Shown piece after piece: positions 27,250 to 35,044 of a stretch of DNA of 64,000 bases. A program made the position numbers and the translations under genes. The notes below the pieces were generated by a model. That model did not search any database. It had not been told where the DNA came from and saw nothing but the letters and a program-made list of their open reading frames with translations. Within the stretch, counting starts at the first letter, position 1, and every line of letters starts with the position of its first letter. Source of the stretch: Streptomyces aureus (GTDB lineage: Bacteria > Actinomycetota > Actinomycetes > Streptomycetales > Streptomycetaceae); NCBI RefSeq assembly GCF_000725495.1, contig NZ_JNZD01000034.1, forward strand, positions 65,327 to 129,326, written 5' to 3'.

Positions 27250-27552
27250 TCATCCGATCACCTCGCCGTGATCGCCGTGACCCGGAGGGGTGGTGTCGTA
27301 TGTACGGGGCCGGCCGCCCTGCCAGCCCACCCAGCGGGGGTCGTCCAGGAGCTCCCAGGCGTCGGGCAGGCCCGCGCGGCGCAGGAACTCGACGACGTCG
27401 GCGTCGCTGTGGGCGATGCCGGCGCTCCGGCCGTGGATCGTCACGCGGCGCCCGCCGGTGGCCGCGGGGCGGCCGACGAGGACGGGCGCGTCGCCGCCCT
27501 GTCCCCGCTCCCGCTGGTGCTCGTCCTTCGGCGGTATGTGCTCGTGGTTCAC
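27250..27552 (-). CDS. Conserved-looking small hypothetical protein
   Basis: About 100-aa protein of unknown function. The C-terminal half contains AHSDADVVEFLRRAGL and DDPRWVGWQGGRPRTYD, with helical character and a Trp-rich end. The start is put at GTG 27552 because the longer frame above it is Arg/Pro/His-rich and looks non-coding. It converges on cdsA. The AT-richer stretch 27645-27680 upstream is a likely promoter. Confidence 0.55.
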   Translation of the reverse strand: MNHEHIPPKDEHQRERGQGGDAPVLVGRPAATGGRRVTIHGRSAGIAHSDADVVEFLRRAGLPDAWELLDDPRWVGWQGGRPRTYDTTPPGHGDHGEVIG

Positions 27553-27825
27553 AGGACACCCAGATCCGTGTCGGGTCGGCGGTACGGGCAGGCCGTGACG
27601 CCGTCTTCGGTGATCGTCCGGAAGGCCTGCGAGCGGGCGAGCCGGCACTTATTCGTACAGATATTCGATTCTAGGCCCTTGGGGCCGGGTCATGACAGCA
27701 CCCGGTCCACACCGGTCCGCATCCGGCGCCCGAGGGAGACGCAGGTCACATTCAGACCGGTCACATCGCGCCGAGCCGCTCCGTCAACCAGGTGTAACCA
27801 CGAAGGACGACACAGGGAGCACGCC

Positions 27826-28299
27826 ATGGAAGCCCGTCTGAACCTCTACTCCAGCCCGGTCGCGGCCAAGTTCATGAAGCACATCGTCGCCGCGGGCAGG
27901 CCGCTCGCGGAGTCGACGCTGCCGCTCGCGACGCAGGAACTGGTGAAGCTCCGCGCCAGCCAGATCAACGGCTGTGGATTCTGCACCGACATGCACAGCA
28001 AGGACGCGGAAGCCGCGGGCGAGACCTCCGTACGTCTCAATCTGGTCGCGGCCTGGAGGGAGGCGACCGTGTTCACCGACGCCGAGCGGGCCGCCCTGGA
28101 GCTGACCGAGCAGGGCACCCGCATCGCCGACGCGGCGGGCGGGGTCACGGACGAGTGCTGGGCGAACGCCGCCAAGTACTACGACGAGGAGCAGCTCGCC
28201 GCCCTGGTCTGCTGCATCGCGCTCATCAACGCCTTCAACCGCGGCAACGTCATGATCCAGCAGCCGGCCGGCGACTACCGGCCGGGTCAGTTCGCCTGA
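27826..28299 (+). CDS. AhpD-like carboxymuconolactone decarboxylase family protein
   Basis: 157-aa protein of the CMD/AhpD superfamily. The redox motif is in QINGCGFCTDMHSKDA (CxxC followed by His), preceded by ELVKLRASQ. This motif supports alkylhydroperoxidase-type activity, but the reductant and substrate are unknown. ATG 27826 follows CAGGGAGCACGCC. The frame upstream of this ATG is not family-like. A hairpin follows the stop, so it is probably monocistronic. Confidence 0.88.
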   Translation: MEARLNLYSSPVAAKFMKHIVAAGRPLAESTLPLATQELVKLRASQINGCGFCTDMHSKDAEAAGETSVRLNLVAAWREATVFTDAERAALELTEQGTRIADAAGGVTDECWANAAKYYDEEQLAALVCCIALINAFNRGNVMIQQPAGDYRPGQFA

Positions 28300-28311
28300 C
28301 ACGAGAGCGAC

Positions 28312-28349
28312 GCCGCCCGGGACGGGACCTTGCCCCCGCCCCGGGCGGC
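28312..28349 (+). terminator. Hairpin after AhpD-like gene
   Basis: A 10-bp stem (GCCGCCCGGG, 28312-28321, with 28340-28349) begins 12 bases after the stop. Confidence 0.65.
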
Positions 28350-28544
28350 TCTTCGCCGCCGCGGGGCGCCTGGAGGCATCCGGGGGTTGACCTGGGACAC
28401 CCGGCGTCGCGGGTGCAGGGCTCTTCGCCGTACGGGTGAATCCGGAGGCTTGTCGGTCGGTGCCCGGCGCGACGGCGGGAAGGCCTTGCGCGTACGTGTA
28501 CGCGTGCCGGAACGTACCGGACACACCACGGGCAGGGAGTCCCC

Positions 28545-28865
28545 ATGGCGAAGTTCCTCATCCAGGCCAGCTATACGCCCGAGGGTGCGCGGGGTGTGCT
28601 CAAGGAGGGGGCCAGCGGCCGCGGTGCCGCCGTCGAGCAGGTCGTCGCCGGCCTGGGCGGCACCGTCGAGGCCATGTACTTCTCTTTCGGGGAGGACGAC
28701 TTCGTGTGCATCCTCGACTTCCCCGACACGGTCTCCATGGCCGCCGTCAGTCTCAGTGTCAAGGCCAGCGGCGCCCTGCACACCCGGGCCACGCCTCTCC
28801 TCACCCTCGCCGAGATCGACGAGGCCGCCCGACGAGAGGTGTCGTTCCGCCCGCCGGGCGCGTAG
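28545..28865 (+). CDS. GYD-domain protein
   Basis: 106-aa protein that matches the GYD family: it starts MAKFLIQASYTPEGARGVL and has VEQVVAGLGGTVEAMYFSFG followed by DFVCILDFPD. The fold is a small ferredoxin-like barrel and the function is unknown. ATG 28545 follows GGCAGGGAGTCCCC. A hairpin shared with the convergent gene follows. Confidence 0.85.
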   Translation: MAKFLIQASYTPEGARGVLKEGASGRGAAVEQVVAGLGGTVEAMYFSFGEDDFVCILDFPDTVSMAAVSLSVKASGALHTRATPLLTLAEIDEAARREVSFRPPGA

Positions 28866-28907
28866 CGAGGGCCGACCGCTACGGGATCGGCGGGTGACGC
28901 GACCGAC

Positions 28908-28951
28908 CGCCGATGGCCCTCCGGCACGACCGCGGCGGAGGGCCATCGGCG
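28908..28951. terminator. Bidirectional terminator
   Basis: A perfect 16-bp stem (28908-28923 with 28936-28951) closes a 12-base loop between the convergent GYD gene and the Ser-triplet repeat gene, whose stop is 3 bases away. Confidence 0.8.
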
Positions 28952-28953
28952 GG

Positions 28954-29325
28954 CTAGTCGGTGCCGGTCTCGACCGTGCGGAGCAGCCGGGTCAGCAACA
29001 GGACGCCTCCGGTCGCGGCGCCTGCCGCTCCCGCGGCCATGAGGGCGTGGGAGGAACGCCAGGACAGCACCGACCACCGGGACTGCGCGGAGAACAGCGA
29101 TCCCGTACTCAGCCAGGACCCGGTCGAGATCAGCGACAGGGCGGACCCGATCGAGCCCACGGACAGGGCGCTCCCGATCGAGCCGATGGACAGGGCGGAG
29201 CCGACGGAGCCGACGGACAGCACCGACCCCACCGAACCGATCGACAACACCGAGTCCTGCGACCACAGCGACAGCACGGATCCGGAGGAGGCGTGAGGGA
29301 CAGGCCGTGCGGACAGTTTTGTCAT
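28954..29325 (-). CDS. Small membrane protein with Ser-x-x triplet repeats
   Basis: 123-aa protein of unrecognised family. From about residue 14 to 85 serine recurs at nearly every third position (SVL SIG SVG SVL SVG SVG SAL SIG SIG ...), giving a 9-residue super-repeat [AV]LS[IV]GS[IV]GS. A C-terminal hydrophobic segment (ALMAAGAAGAATGGVLLLT) probably spans the membrane. The DNA shows matching 27-bp repeats. Regular S-x-x spacing with alternating Ile/Val/Gly would suit a beta-helix or a ridge on the surface, but this is inference. There is no signal peptide. Confidence 0.65.
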   Translation of the reverse strand: MTKLSARPVPHASSGSVLSLWSQDSVLSIGSVGSVLSVGSVGSALSIGSIGSALSVGSIGSALSLISTGSWLSTGSLFSAQSRWSVLSWRSSHALMAAGAAGAATGGVLLLTRLLRTVETGTD

Positions 29326-29416
29326 AAGGCCATACTGCCCGCAGGCCGCCCTCCGCCGCCGGTGTCCCGGAAGCGGACGGCGGCCGGATCGCCGAGCAGC
29401 GCGCCCTGCTCGAGGT

Positions 29417-30184
29417 CTACTTCAGTGCGACGCCGTCGCCCGCGGCCGTCGCGGAGCTGGTCGTGCCCGTTCCGGCGAAGTGCCAGCGCCAGGTTCCGGC
29501 GGCGTTCGCGGTGGTCGTCGTCTTCAGCTTGCCGGTGCTGTCGGTGGTCACCGTCTTGACGGTGATGTACGTCGAGGAACCGGACTTCTTGAACTGGAGG
29601 GCGACCTTCTGGCCGGCGAAGCCGACGTAGGTGTTGGTGTTCCAGTCGGCCCGGGTCAGCGCGCCGGTCACCGTCAGCGTCTTGCCCTTGGCGACCGGTT
29701 CGGGCGTCGCCTGGGTCGTCGCCAGCTTGGCGAACCGCTTGACCTTCATCGTGACGCTGCTGTCGAGCGTGTAGAAGTCACCGTCGTAGGCGCCGGCCTC
29801 CATGTCGAGGTGCCAGGTGCCGGCCGAGCTGTTGCGGAGGTCGAAGTAGTCGTCGGTGTGCGGGTCCAGGCCGTACGACCAGGTGCACTTCATGGTCGTC
29901 GACGTGGGACGTGTGCACGTCGAGGACTTCGCGTACTGGATCCGGTTGTCGGGGCTCACCAGCTTGAAGCCCATGACGGTCCTGATACCGGAGTTGTCCT
30001 TGAGCGTGGCGGAGGCCGTCAGCTTCTGGACCTCGCTGACGCCGACGTTGACGGTGGTCTTGCTGAAGGACACCGACGTGAAGGCGAGGTCGCCCTTGTG
30101 GGTGTCGGCCTGCGCGGTGGGCGCGAGGAGGGCGAGCAGCACCAGGCTGCCCGCGGTGGCGGCCGCGGCCGTACGGATGTGCAT
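29417..30184 (-). CDS. Secreted protein of unknown function
   Basis: 255-aa protein with a clear signal peptide (MHIRTAAAATAGSLVLLALL ending APTAQADT). The mature part is Thr/Ser/Lys-rich and beta-rich, looking like two Ig-like domains: the first from GDLAFTSVSFSKTTVNV with a Cys pair (TCTRP ... MKCTW), the second from KGKTLTVTGALTRADW to GTWRWHFAGTG. The family was not recognised further. The ATG at 30184 has TGGAGAACC upstream; the longer open frame above it is not coding. Confidence 0.75.
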   Translation of the reverse strand: MHIRTAAAATAGSLVLLALLAPTAQADTHKGDLAFTSVSFSKTTVNVGVSEVQKLTASATLKDNSGIRTVMGFKLVSPDNRIQYAKSSTCTRPTSTTMKCTWSYGLDPHTDDYFDLRNSSAGTWHLDMEAGAYDGDFYTLDSSVTMKVKRFAKLATTQATPEPVAKGKTLTVTGALTRADWNTNTYVGFAGQKVALQFKKSGSSTYITVKTVTTDSTGKLKTTTTANAAGTWRWHFAGTGTTSSATAAGDGVALK

Positions 30185-30626
30185 GGTTCTCCAGAGGGGA
30201 CAAGTGGACCGGAGCTGCACGCTCGGAGCCCGGGCGAGCACAAGACCCCCCACCTGGGGAAATGGTTGTACGGCCACGCCGGCTCACCCGGCCAGGCCGT
30301 CGCGTCGGATTCCAACCCTCGCGCAGGGCGAGCCGAAGAGTCGCGGCGACACCGGACGGCAGTGCACGCCTCGCGACCGATCCAGTTGCTGGGATGCGGC
30401 TGGTCAGTGCTGACCACGAGTGTCATGCCGGGGGCGTGTCCCCGTCCTCGACCGCGAAAGTGAACAGCGCACGGGCCAGGCCCTGGTCGTACGTCGGCCT
30501 GCCTCGCAACCACCCAGCCCGCTGTTCGTCTCGGCTCTCGGCCCCTCGCCAGGGCTCCCAGGACCCCCACCACAGCCGGACGTCATGCCCTGAGGTCCTG
30601 TCAGTGGTCGTGGATAAAGTCCCGGC
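30185..30626. other. Intergenic region between divergent genes
   Basis: No convincing gene is seen. It must hold the divergent promoters for the secreted protein and for the unknown pair at 30627-31363. A short inverted motif around 30421-30436 is the only structure noticed. Confidence 0.5.
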
Positions 30627-31034
30627 ATGGCGATCAGACCACCTGAGAATTGGCGTGCCGGCTTGGCCGAGGAGGCCCGTGAGCTGGCGGCCGGAACATT
30701 GGACCCGGAGTGCGCCGGCATGGCGGAGGTCTACCCGGAGTCGCTTCTGCGGGCCACCGACGAAGCCCTTCAGGCTTTCGAGACGGACTTGGGCGCTCTG
30801 GCGGAGCCGTCCGACGACCAGGTCTTCGACACCATCAAGCATGTCGTCCTGCGTCTCAACGCGATCGATGACGGCAGTCACTCCGGCGGCGCCGGGTACG
30901 ACACCGGTGAGCGCGAGCAGCTGTGCGAGTACATCGACGAGACGCTGACCGAGCACGGCGTCGACGTGGCGGCTCTGGCGGCGCGGCGCGGTATCGCGCG
31001 TGCCGAGATCACAGATGAGTGGCGTGAATGGTGA
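30627..31034 (+). CDS. Unknown acidic protein, first of a coupled pair
   Basis: 135-aa acidic, mainly helical protein without a recognised domain. Features are ENWRAGLAEEARELAAG, DDQVFDTIKHVVLRLNAID and REQLCEYIDETLTEHGVDV. Its TGA overlaps the next start (GTGA), so the two are probably co-translated. An immunity-protein or small regulatory role would fit the size and charge, but nothing shows it. Confidence 0.65.
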   Translation: MAIRPPENWRAGLAEEARELAAGTLDPECAGMAEVYPESLLRATDEALQAFETDLGALAEPSDDQVFDTIKHVVLRLNAIDDGSHSGGAGYDTGEREQLCEYIDETLTEHGVDVAALAARRGIARAEITDEWREW

Positions 31035-31363
31035 GTGATGCGCCGGCGACACCTCCGGAGCACTCCGTGATCGCTCGGTTTCGCCTGGGTGGTGGTGGGT
31101 TCGGCGATGCTGACCAGCGGGCGGTGGTCCGTGAGGCCGAGCGGACGATGGCGGACGCGGTCCGAGCCGCGGGTGTCGGTGACGTCGACGGCAACGAGTT
31201 CGGTGGCGGGGAGGTCGTGATCTTCGCCTACGGGCCTGACGCGGAGGCCTTGTACCGGGTCATGGAGCCCGACCTGCGTGCGCTCCCGTTTCGGCCGGCG
31301 CACGTCGTGCTGCGCTATGGAGAGGCTGCTGATGAAGTGGTGAGGGTGCGCATCGATCTTTGA
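31031..31363 (+). CDS. Unknown protein, second of a coupled pair
   Basis: 110-aa protein of unrecognised family with alternating strands and helices (VIARFRLGGGGFGDADQR, GEVVIFAYGPDAEALYRVM, PAHVVLRYGEA), which suggests a ferredoxin-like alpha/beta fold. GTG 31031 overlaps the previous stop; an ATG one codon upstream (31028) is also possible. Just downstream begins the left end of the IS unit. Confidence 0.65.
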   Translation: MSDAPATPPEHSVIARFRLGGGGFGDADQRAVVREAERTMADAVRAAGVGDVDGNEFGGGEVVIFAYGPDAEALYRVMEPDLRALPFRPAHVVLRYGEAADEVVRVRIDL

Positions 31364-31460
31364 GGGCGCAGGGCGCAGGGCGCGCACGGTGGTCGCCGGG
31401 GCGTCTCCGGGGCCTGCATGGGTGACCAAGGGGGACGGGGATGGCGGAGGGTGACGGGTT

Positions 31461-31480
31461 GCCTAAGAGCTGTCCCGTAA
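31461..31480. repeat. Left terminal inverted repeat of IS unit
   Basis: GCCTAAGAGCTGTCCCGTAA. It pairs with 33215-33234 except for three consecutive positions (AGC against TCT). TGTCCCGTAA is the conserved inner part. Confidence 0.7.
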
Positions 31481-31581
31481 CTGGTGTCACGACCGCACCT
31501 GTTGTCAGCCGGACGTGGGGCGCGGGTCCGGCGCGCTGATATTCAAGGCGCCTGCTGCGGTAGCCGGACTACGCTGGCCGA

Positions 31582-32361
31582 GTGATTGAGGACGGTTCCA
31601 CGGACTGCGGCAGTGTCACGACAGTGCGACGGATCGGCGCGACGATCCGAAGGCCGACAGGCGCGTGGACACCTGCCGTACATGCCCTCCTGAGGCATCT
31701 GGAAGCGGTGGGATTCAGCCGGGCTCCCCGTGCGTTGGGCACTGACGGCACCGACGAGGTGCTGTCGATGCTCTTTGGCGAGCCCGCGTTCACACCCTGG
31801 CCGGAGGCTTTGCGCTCCTCACGCGGTGTTGCTGAGCTGGGCCGCTGGCTGCGGGAATACCACGATGCCGTCCGGACCTTCCGGCCGCCAGCCGATGCCC
31901 ACTGGCAGGGCCAGGAAGAAGAGTGGCGGCCAGGCATGGTGATCCGACACGGAGACCTCGGACCGTGGAACTCGATCTGGGACGGTGGCCAGCTCATAGG
32001 CTTCATCGACTGGGACTTCGCAGCACCGGGGCATGCCATTGACGACTTGGCCCAACTCGCCTGGTACGCCGTCCCACTGCGGCCCGTGGAACAGCAGCGA
32101 CGAGCATCGGTCACCGGCTCCAGCACCCTGCAGGGCCGCCTTCATACGCTCTGTGCCGCTTACGGGGAACAGCCTGCAGCTGTGATCGAGGCGCTGGACG
32201 CCCTTCAGTCCCGCGAGGCCGCGCGCATAGAACGCCTTGGGAGGCAAGGCACCGAGTTATGGGCGGCCTTTCTCGCCCGCGGTGACGCGGACGAGATGTT
32301 GGCCGAGCAGTGCTGGATCCGCTCGGAGAGCCAGGCGCTCTTGGGCACTGGGCGCAGGTGA
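31582..32361 (+). CDS. APH-family phosphotransferase (passenger gene)
   Basis: 259-aa protein of the aminoglycoside phosphotransferase/choline kinase fold. The catalytic loop is VIRHGDLGPWNSIWD (Brenner motif HGDxxxxN) and the metal-binding motif is GFIDWDFAAPG. The N-terminal lobe is short and a clear nucleotide-binding Lys is hard to assign. Many such Streptomyces proteins are not resistance enzymes, so antibiotic resistance is possible but unproven. GTG 31582 lies about 100 bases inside the left inverted repeat. Confidence 0.8.
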   Translation: MIEDGSTDCGSVTTVRRIGATIRRPTGAWTPAVHALLRHLEAVGFSRAPRALGTDGTDEVLSMLFGEPAFTPWPEALRSSRGVAELGRWLREYHDAVRTFRPPADAHWQGQEEEWRPGMVIRHGDLGPWNSIWDGGQLIGFIDWDFAAPGHAIDDLAQLAWYAVPLRPVEQQRRASVTGSSTLQGRLHTLCAAYGEQPAAVIEALDALQSREAARIERLGRQGTELWAAFLARGDADEMLAEQCWIRSESQALLGTGRR

Positions 32362-32404
32362 AAACCTTCTCCGGCCTGTAGACCATGGATGAGATGATCT
32401 TCAT

Positions 32405-33174
32405 GTGGCTGGTGTGGTCACGGCGTCAGAGCCCTCCTGGACAACCCCGTTCTCCGGGATAAGCCCTCGTCAGCTCAGCAAGCTGATCACCGCCCTGCGG
32501 CGTGAGGGTGCGGATCCGGCGCGCAAGGGCCGGCCGTGGTGCCTGCCGCTGGAGGACCGGGTCCTGCTGGTCGCCGCATACTGGCGCACCAACCTCACGC
32601 TGCGTCAGCTGGCACCGCAGTTCGGGGTATCAAGTCGGCGGCGGACCGCATCATCGACCATCTCGGGCCGTTGCTCACGCTCCAACAGCGCAAGCGGTTC
32701 CGCAAGGACACCGTGCTGATCGTGGACGGAACCCTGGTGCCCACGCGTGACCACAGCATCGCCGAGCAGTCGAAAAACTACCGGTACCCCACCAACCACC
32801 AGGTGGTCATCGACGCTGATAACCGCCTGGTCGTCGCTGTCGGCCGGCCCCTGCCCGGCAACCGCAACGACTGCAAGGCATGGGAACTGTCCGGGGCGAA
32901 AGCCGCCGTCGGTACGACCATCGTCATCGCGGACGGCGGCTACCGGGGCACCGGCCTGGTCATCCCACACCGCCGGGAGAAAGGCCAGAGCGAACTACCG
33001 GTCTGGAAAGAGGAACACAACGCCTCTCACCGCAAAGTCCGCGCCCGCGTCGAACACGCCTTCGCCCGCATGAAGGTTTGGAAGATCCTGCGCGACTGCC
33101 GCCTCAAAGGCGACGGCGTCCACCATGCCATGCTCGGCATTGCCCGCCTGCACAACCTCGCCCTCGCCGGGTGA
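32405..33174 (+). pseudogene. IS5-family transposase, frameshifted
   Basis: Frame 1 (32405 to about 32632) encodes the N-terminal part, PRQLSKLITALRREGADPAR to LRQLAPQFGVS. The rest, KSAADRIIDHLGPLL to RLHNLALAG, is in the -1 frame and ends at 33174. DDE motifs are VDGTLVP, IADGGYRG and RVEHAFARMKVWKILRDCR, typical of the IS1647/IS427-like branch. The joint is at GGGGTATCAAGTCGG: one A missing, or a -1 slip at TCA-AAG, restores the protein. No classical slippery heptamer is present, so decay is more likely than programmed frameshifting. Confidence 0.85.
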
Positions 33175-33214
33175 TCCAGAAGACGAGCAGGTCAGACAGC
33201 GCACCGTAGATCAT

Positions 33215-33234
33215 TTACGGGACAAGACTTAGGC
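33215..33234. repeat. Right terminal inverted repeat of IS unit
   Basis: TTACGGGACAAGACTTAGGC, the inverted partner of 31461-31480. It ends only 22 bases before the att-like sequence at 33257. Confidence 0.7.
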
Positions 33235-33256
33235 CAGCGGACCTAGGGGGTGCCAA

Positions 33257-33298
33257 ATGATCTGCGACTGGTAACGCCACGCCTAAGCCCGGAGAACT
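33257..33298. other. att-like site, left (attL)
   Basis: ATGATCTGCGAC (33257-33268), a 16-base middle part, and AAGCCCGGAGAACT (33285-33298). The same two blocks occur in the same order at the rlmN start, where the middle is 18 bases and about half identical. The integrase stump lies immediately to its right. Confidence 0.75.
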
Positions 33299-33319
33299 GA
33301 TGTGATCCGGCCGCGAAGA

Positions 33320-33354
33320 AGCCCCCACCAGCGATGTTGTCGCCAGCGGGGGCT
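33320..33354 (-). terminator. Hairpin after integrase stump
   Basis: AGCCCCC (33320-33326) pairs with GGGGGCT (33348-33354) around a 21-base loop, between the integrase 3' end (33386) and the att-like site. Confidence 0.5.
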
Positions 33355-33385
33355 GTCTTGTACCCGGTGGGCCGTCCATGGGCCG

Positions 33386-33727
33386 TCAGGGCTCCTGGGC
33401 CGTGCCGAAGACGTCGTCCAGGGCCCGGCGGGCTCGCTCGCTGCTGCTGGGCATCAGGTGGGCATAGACCCGCAGCGTCATTGCCGCGTCCGCGTGCCCG
33501 AGGTACTCGCTCACGGCCTTGATGCTCTCGCCCGCGTCCAGGAGGACCGAGGCGTAGAAGTGGCGAAGGGCATGCATCCCGTGCTGTCGGGCGGAGACGT
33601 GCGGCTCCCCGGATTCGGGAGTCGGGATGAGGCCGGCCGTCGCAAGGGCGGGCTTCCACTCCCGGCAGGCGTAGCGCGCGCGAGGTCTTCGAGGAGACCC
33701 CGGAATCTGGGTTGTCGGTGAACTCAC
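33386..33727 (-). pseudogene. Tyrosine integrase, C-terminal fragment
   Basis: The frame encodes the C-terminal catalytic part of a phage/ICE-type integrase: MHALRHFYASVLLDAGESIK (HxxR box), EYLGHADAAMTLRVYAHLMP (GH and the catalytic Tyr) and SSERARRALDDVFG. The preceding RYACREWKPALATAGLIP also fits an integrase, but before about 33690 similarity stops and the N-terminal arm and catalytic Arg I region are missing. It is too short to act as a recombinase. Its position next to attL is normal for actinomycete integrative elements. Confidence 0.85.
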
Positions 33728-34165
33728 CGGTGTCTACGAGAACATGACGCTGCGAGTTGCGAACCTGGTCTTCTGCCGCGAGCATCGGCGGTACCGAGCG
33801 CACTTCCAGCGAGTCCACCGCCGTTGCATCACTCACGCTCGACGAGGTCCAAGAGCGCATGTCCGAGGTCTTCGCGATCGGAGTCTTGGACGCGTTGAAC
33901 GGCAATGGACCCCAGGTGCGGAGCCACGCCGGGAAGCGCCTCATCCCCGCGGGATAGAACTTTCTCTACTTCATCAAGGCGGCTCGCTCCGCTCCCCGCG
34001 CGCGGCCCGGCCCCCGGCCGGGCCTGCGCTCCTGTCTCCGCCCCGCTCCAGCCCGCCCGACGTCCGTACCGCGCCCAGAGCCATCAGCCGCCGAAGCCAG
34101 AGAGGGGTACATCTCAAGTGAAAGGCGGCTCCACGATTACATCTAAGCCGCGAGCGTACGCCCCC
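33728..34165. other. No gene recognised
   Basis: This stretch between the integrase stump and the hydrolase gene shows only short frames without recognisable domains. It probably holds debris of the missing integrase N-terminus and flanking element genes. From about 34120 the base composition turns visibly more A/T-rich. Confidence 0.5.
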
Positions 34166-35008
34166 TCAAATGGTCAGCGAGTTTGCCACCTTCTCACTTA
34201 CAAACTGATCCCTGAGATATCCAAGAATCCCATGTGGATTACTCTTGGGATTCTTGACATCGTCGATATTTTCAATCTTGGCTGGAAAACTATCCCGATC
34301 CAGTCGCTGAAAAAGCGCAATCGGGTCACGACGGTCCGACGCATTAAACCATTGATCGACGCTTGGGGGTTTGGTCAACTGGGGGAGTGCATCCTTGACC
34401 GTTGGGATGCCCAGCGGCGAGCCCAATGTAACAAATAGAGGCACGTTGCACTCACTCTCCAGAAGGATACAGTAAGCGACGATGGTGCCTAGTGAATGAC
34501 TCACGACTACCGTCGGGCCGTCGCCAAGCGCTTCGGAGACCAGAGAATTTACCATTTCGCGCGTATCCGGGAACATTAGATACGCATGCACATCCGCAGT
34601 GAACTGGCGAATGAAAGAGGCTGTTATGAACGGAACCCTGCGGCAGATCAAACGACCCGCCGCTTGCACCCACTGCCAGTTCTCCGGAGCACGTGTGACT
34701 ACCGGCGCATTAAGCTCGACGGTAATCTCGGCATTAGTGATTCCTGCTCTCCGCGCAATATCTAGAACGAGTTCCCTTTCGAAAGGATCGGGAGCGGCTT
34801 CGCTTCCACGTACGACGGCCTGCTGGGGACCAGCCGCCGTATCTTCGTCCAACTCTTTTGCATAGAAAGGAGCGTAGACGTCGAGAGGGTCAGGAAGACT
34901 AACGCCAGCACGTCGACATCCGCGACGCAGAGCCCGTAGCCAGCTCTCCTTTATTTCCTCGCTACTCGACTTTCCTTGAGCGCGTCCGTGTACGAAAACG
35001 AGTCGCAC
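34166..35008 (-). CDS. Alpha/beta hydrolase, partner of caspase-like gene
   Basis: 280-aa lipase/esterase-like hydrolase. It starts MRLVFVHGRAQGK (oxyanion-hole strand and loop), has the nucleophile elbow VVVSHSLGTIVAY with Ser172 (the first Gly of GxSxG is Ser here), VTLGSPLG, an Asp in NASDRRDPI (228) and a His in NPHGILGYL (259), giving a complete Ser-Asp-His triad. There is no signal peptide or TM, so it is cytoplasmic. It lies 36 bases downstream of the caspase-like gene on the same strand, which suggests one operon. Its substrate could be lipid, ester or peptide. The A/T-rich codon use points to transfer. Confidence 0.8.
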   Translation of the reverse strand: MRLVFVHGRAQGKSSSEEIKESWLRALRRGCRRAGVSLPDPLDVYAPFYAKELDEDTAAGPQQAVVRGSEAAPDPFERELVLDIARRAGITNAEITVELNAPVVTRAPENWQWVQAAGRLICRRVPFITASFIRQFTADVHAYLMFPDTREMVNSLVSEALGDGPTVVVSHSLGTIVAYCILLESECNVPLFVTLGSPLGIPTVKDALPQLTKPPSVDQWFNASDRRDPIALFQRLDRDSFPAKIENIDDVKNPKSNPHGILGYLRDQFVSEKVANSLTI

Positions 35009-35044
35009 AACGTCCTCCTAGTCCTCGCGGGTAGGTGCCCCCAC

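Larger units (their letters stand above)
31461..33234. mobile_element. IS5-family-related unit with phosphotransferase passenger
   Basis: Two 20-bp inverted ends bound this 1.77-kb segment: GCCTAAG-AGC-TGTCCCGTAA at 31461-31480, and at 33215-33234 its complement with 17 of 20 bases matching. Inside are a phosphotransferase gene and an IS5-type transposase interrupted by a frameshift. No copy of the end sequence lies directly in front of the transposase, so the left end is about 0.9 kb further out than in a simple IS of this type. The immediate flanks read CTAA and TTAG, not a matching direct repeat. Confidence 0.65.

Noticed and set aside
27645..27680. LexA- or Fur-like operator in the A/T-rich stretch
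   Set aside because: The bases do not form a palindrome fitting either consensus; only a promoter for the minus-strand gene is plausible.
31582..32361. Calling the phosphotransferase an aminoglycoside resistance gene
   Set aside because: Only the general APH/choline-kinase motifs are visible; many Streptomyces members have other substrates.
33757..33957. Short plus-strand frame next to the integrase stump
   Set aside because: No recognised domain, and it overlaps the region where the integrase N-terminus should lie; treated as debris.
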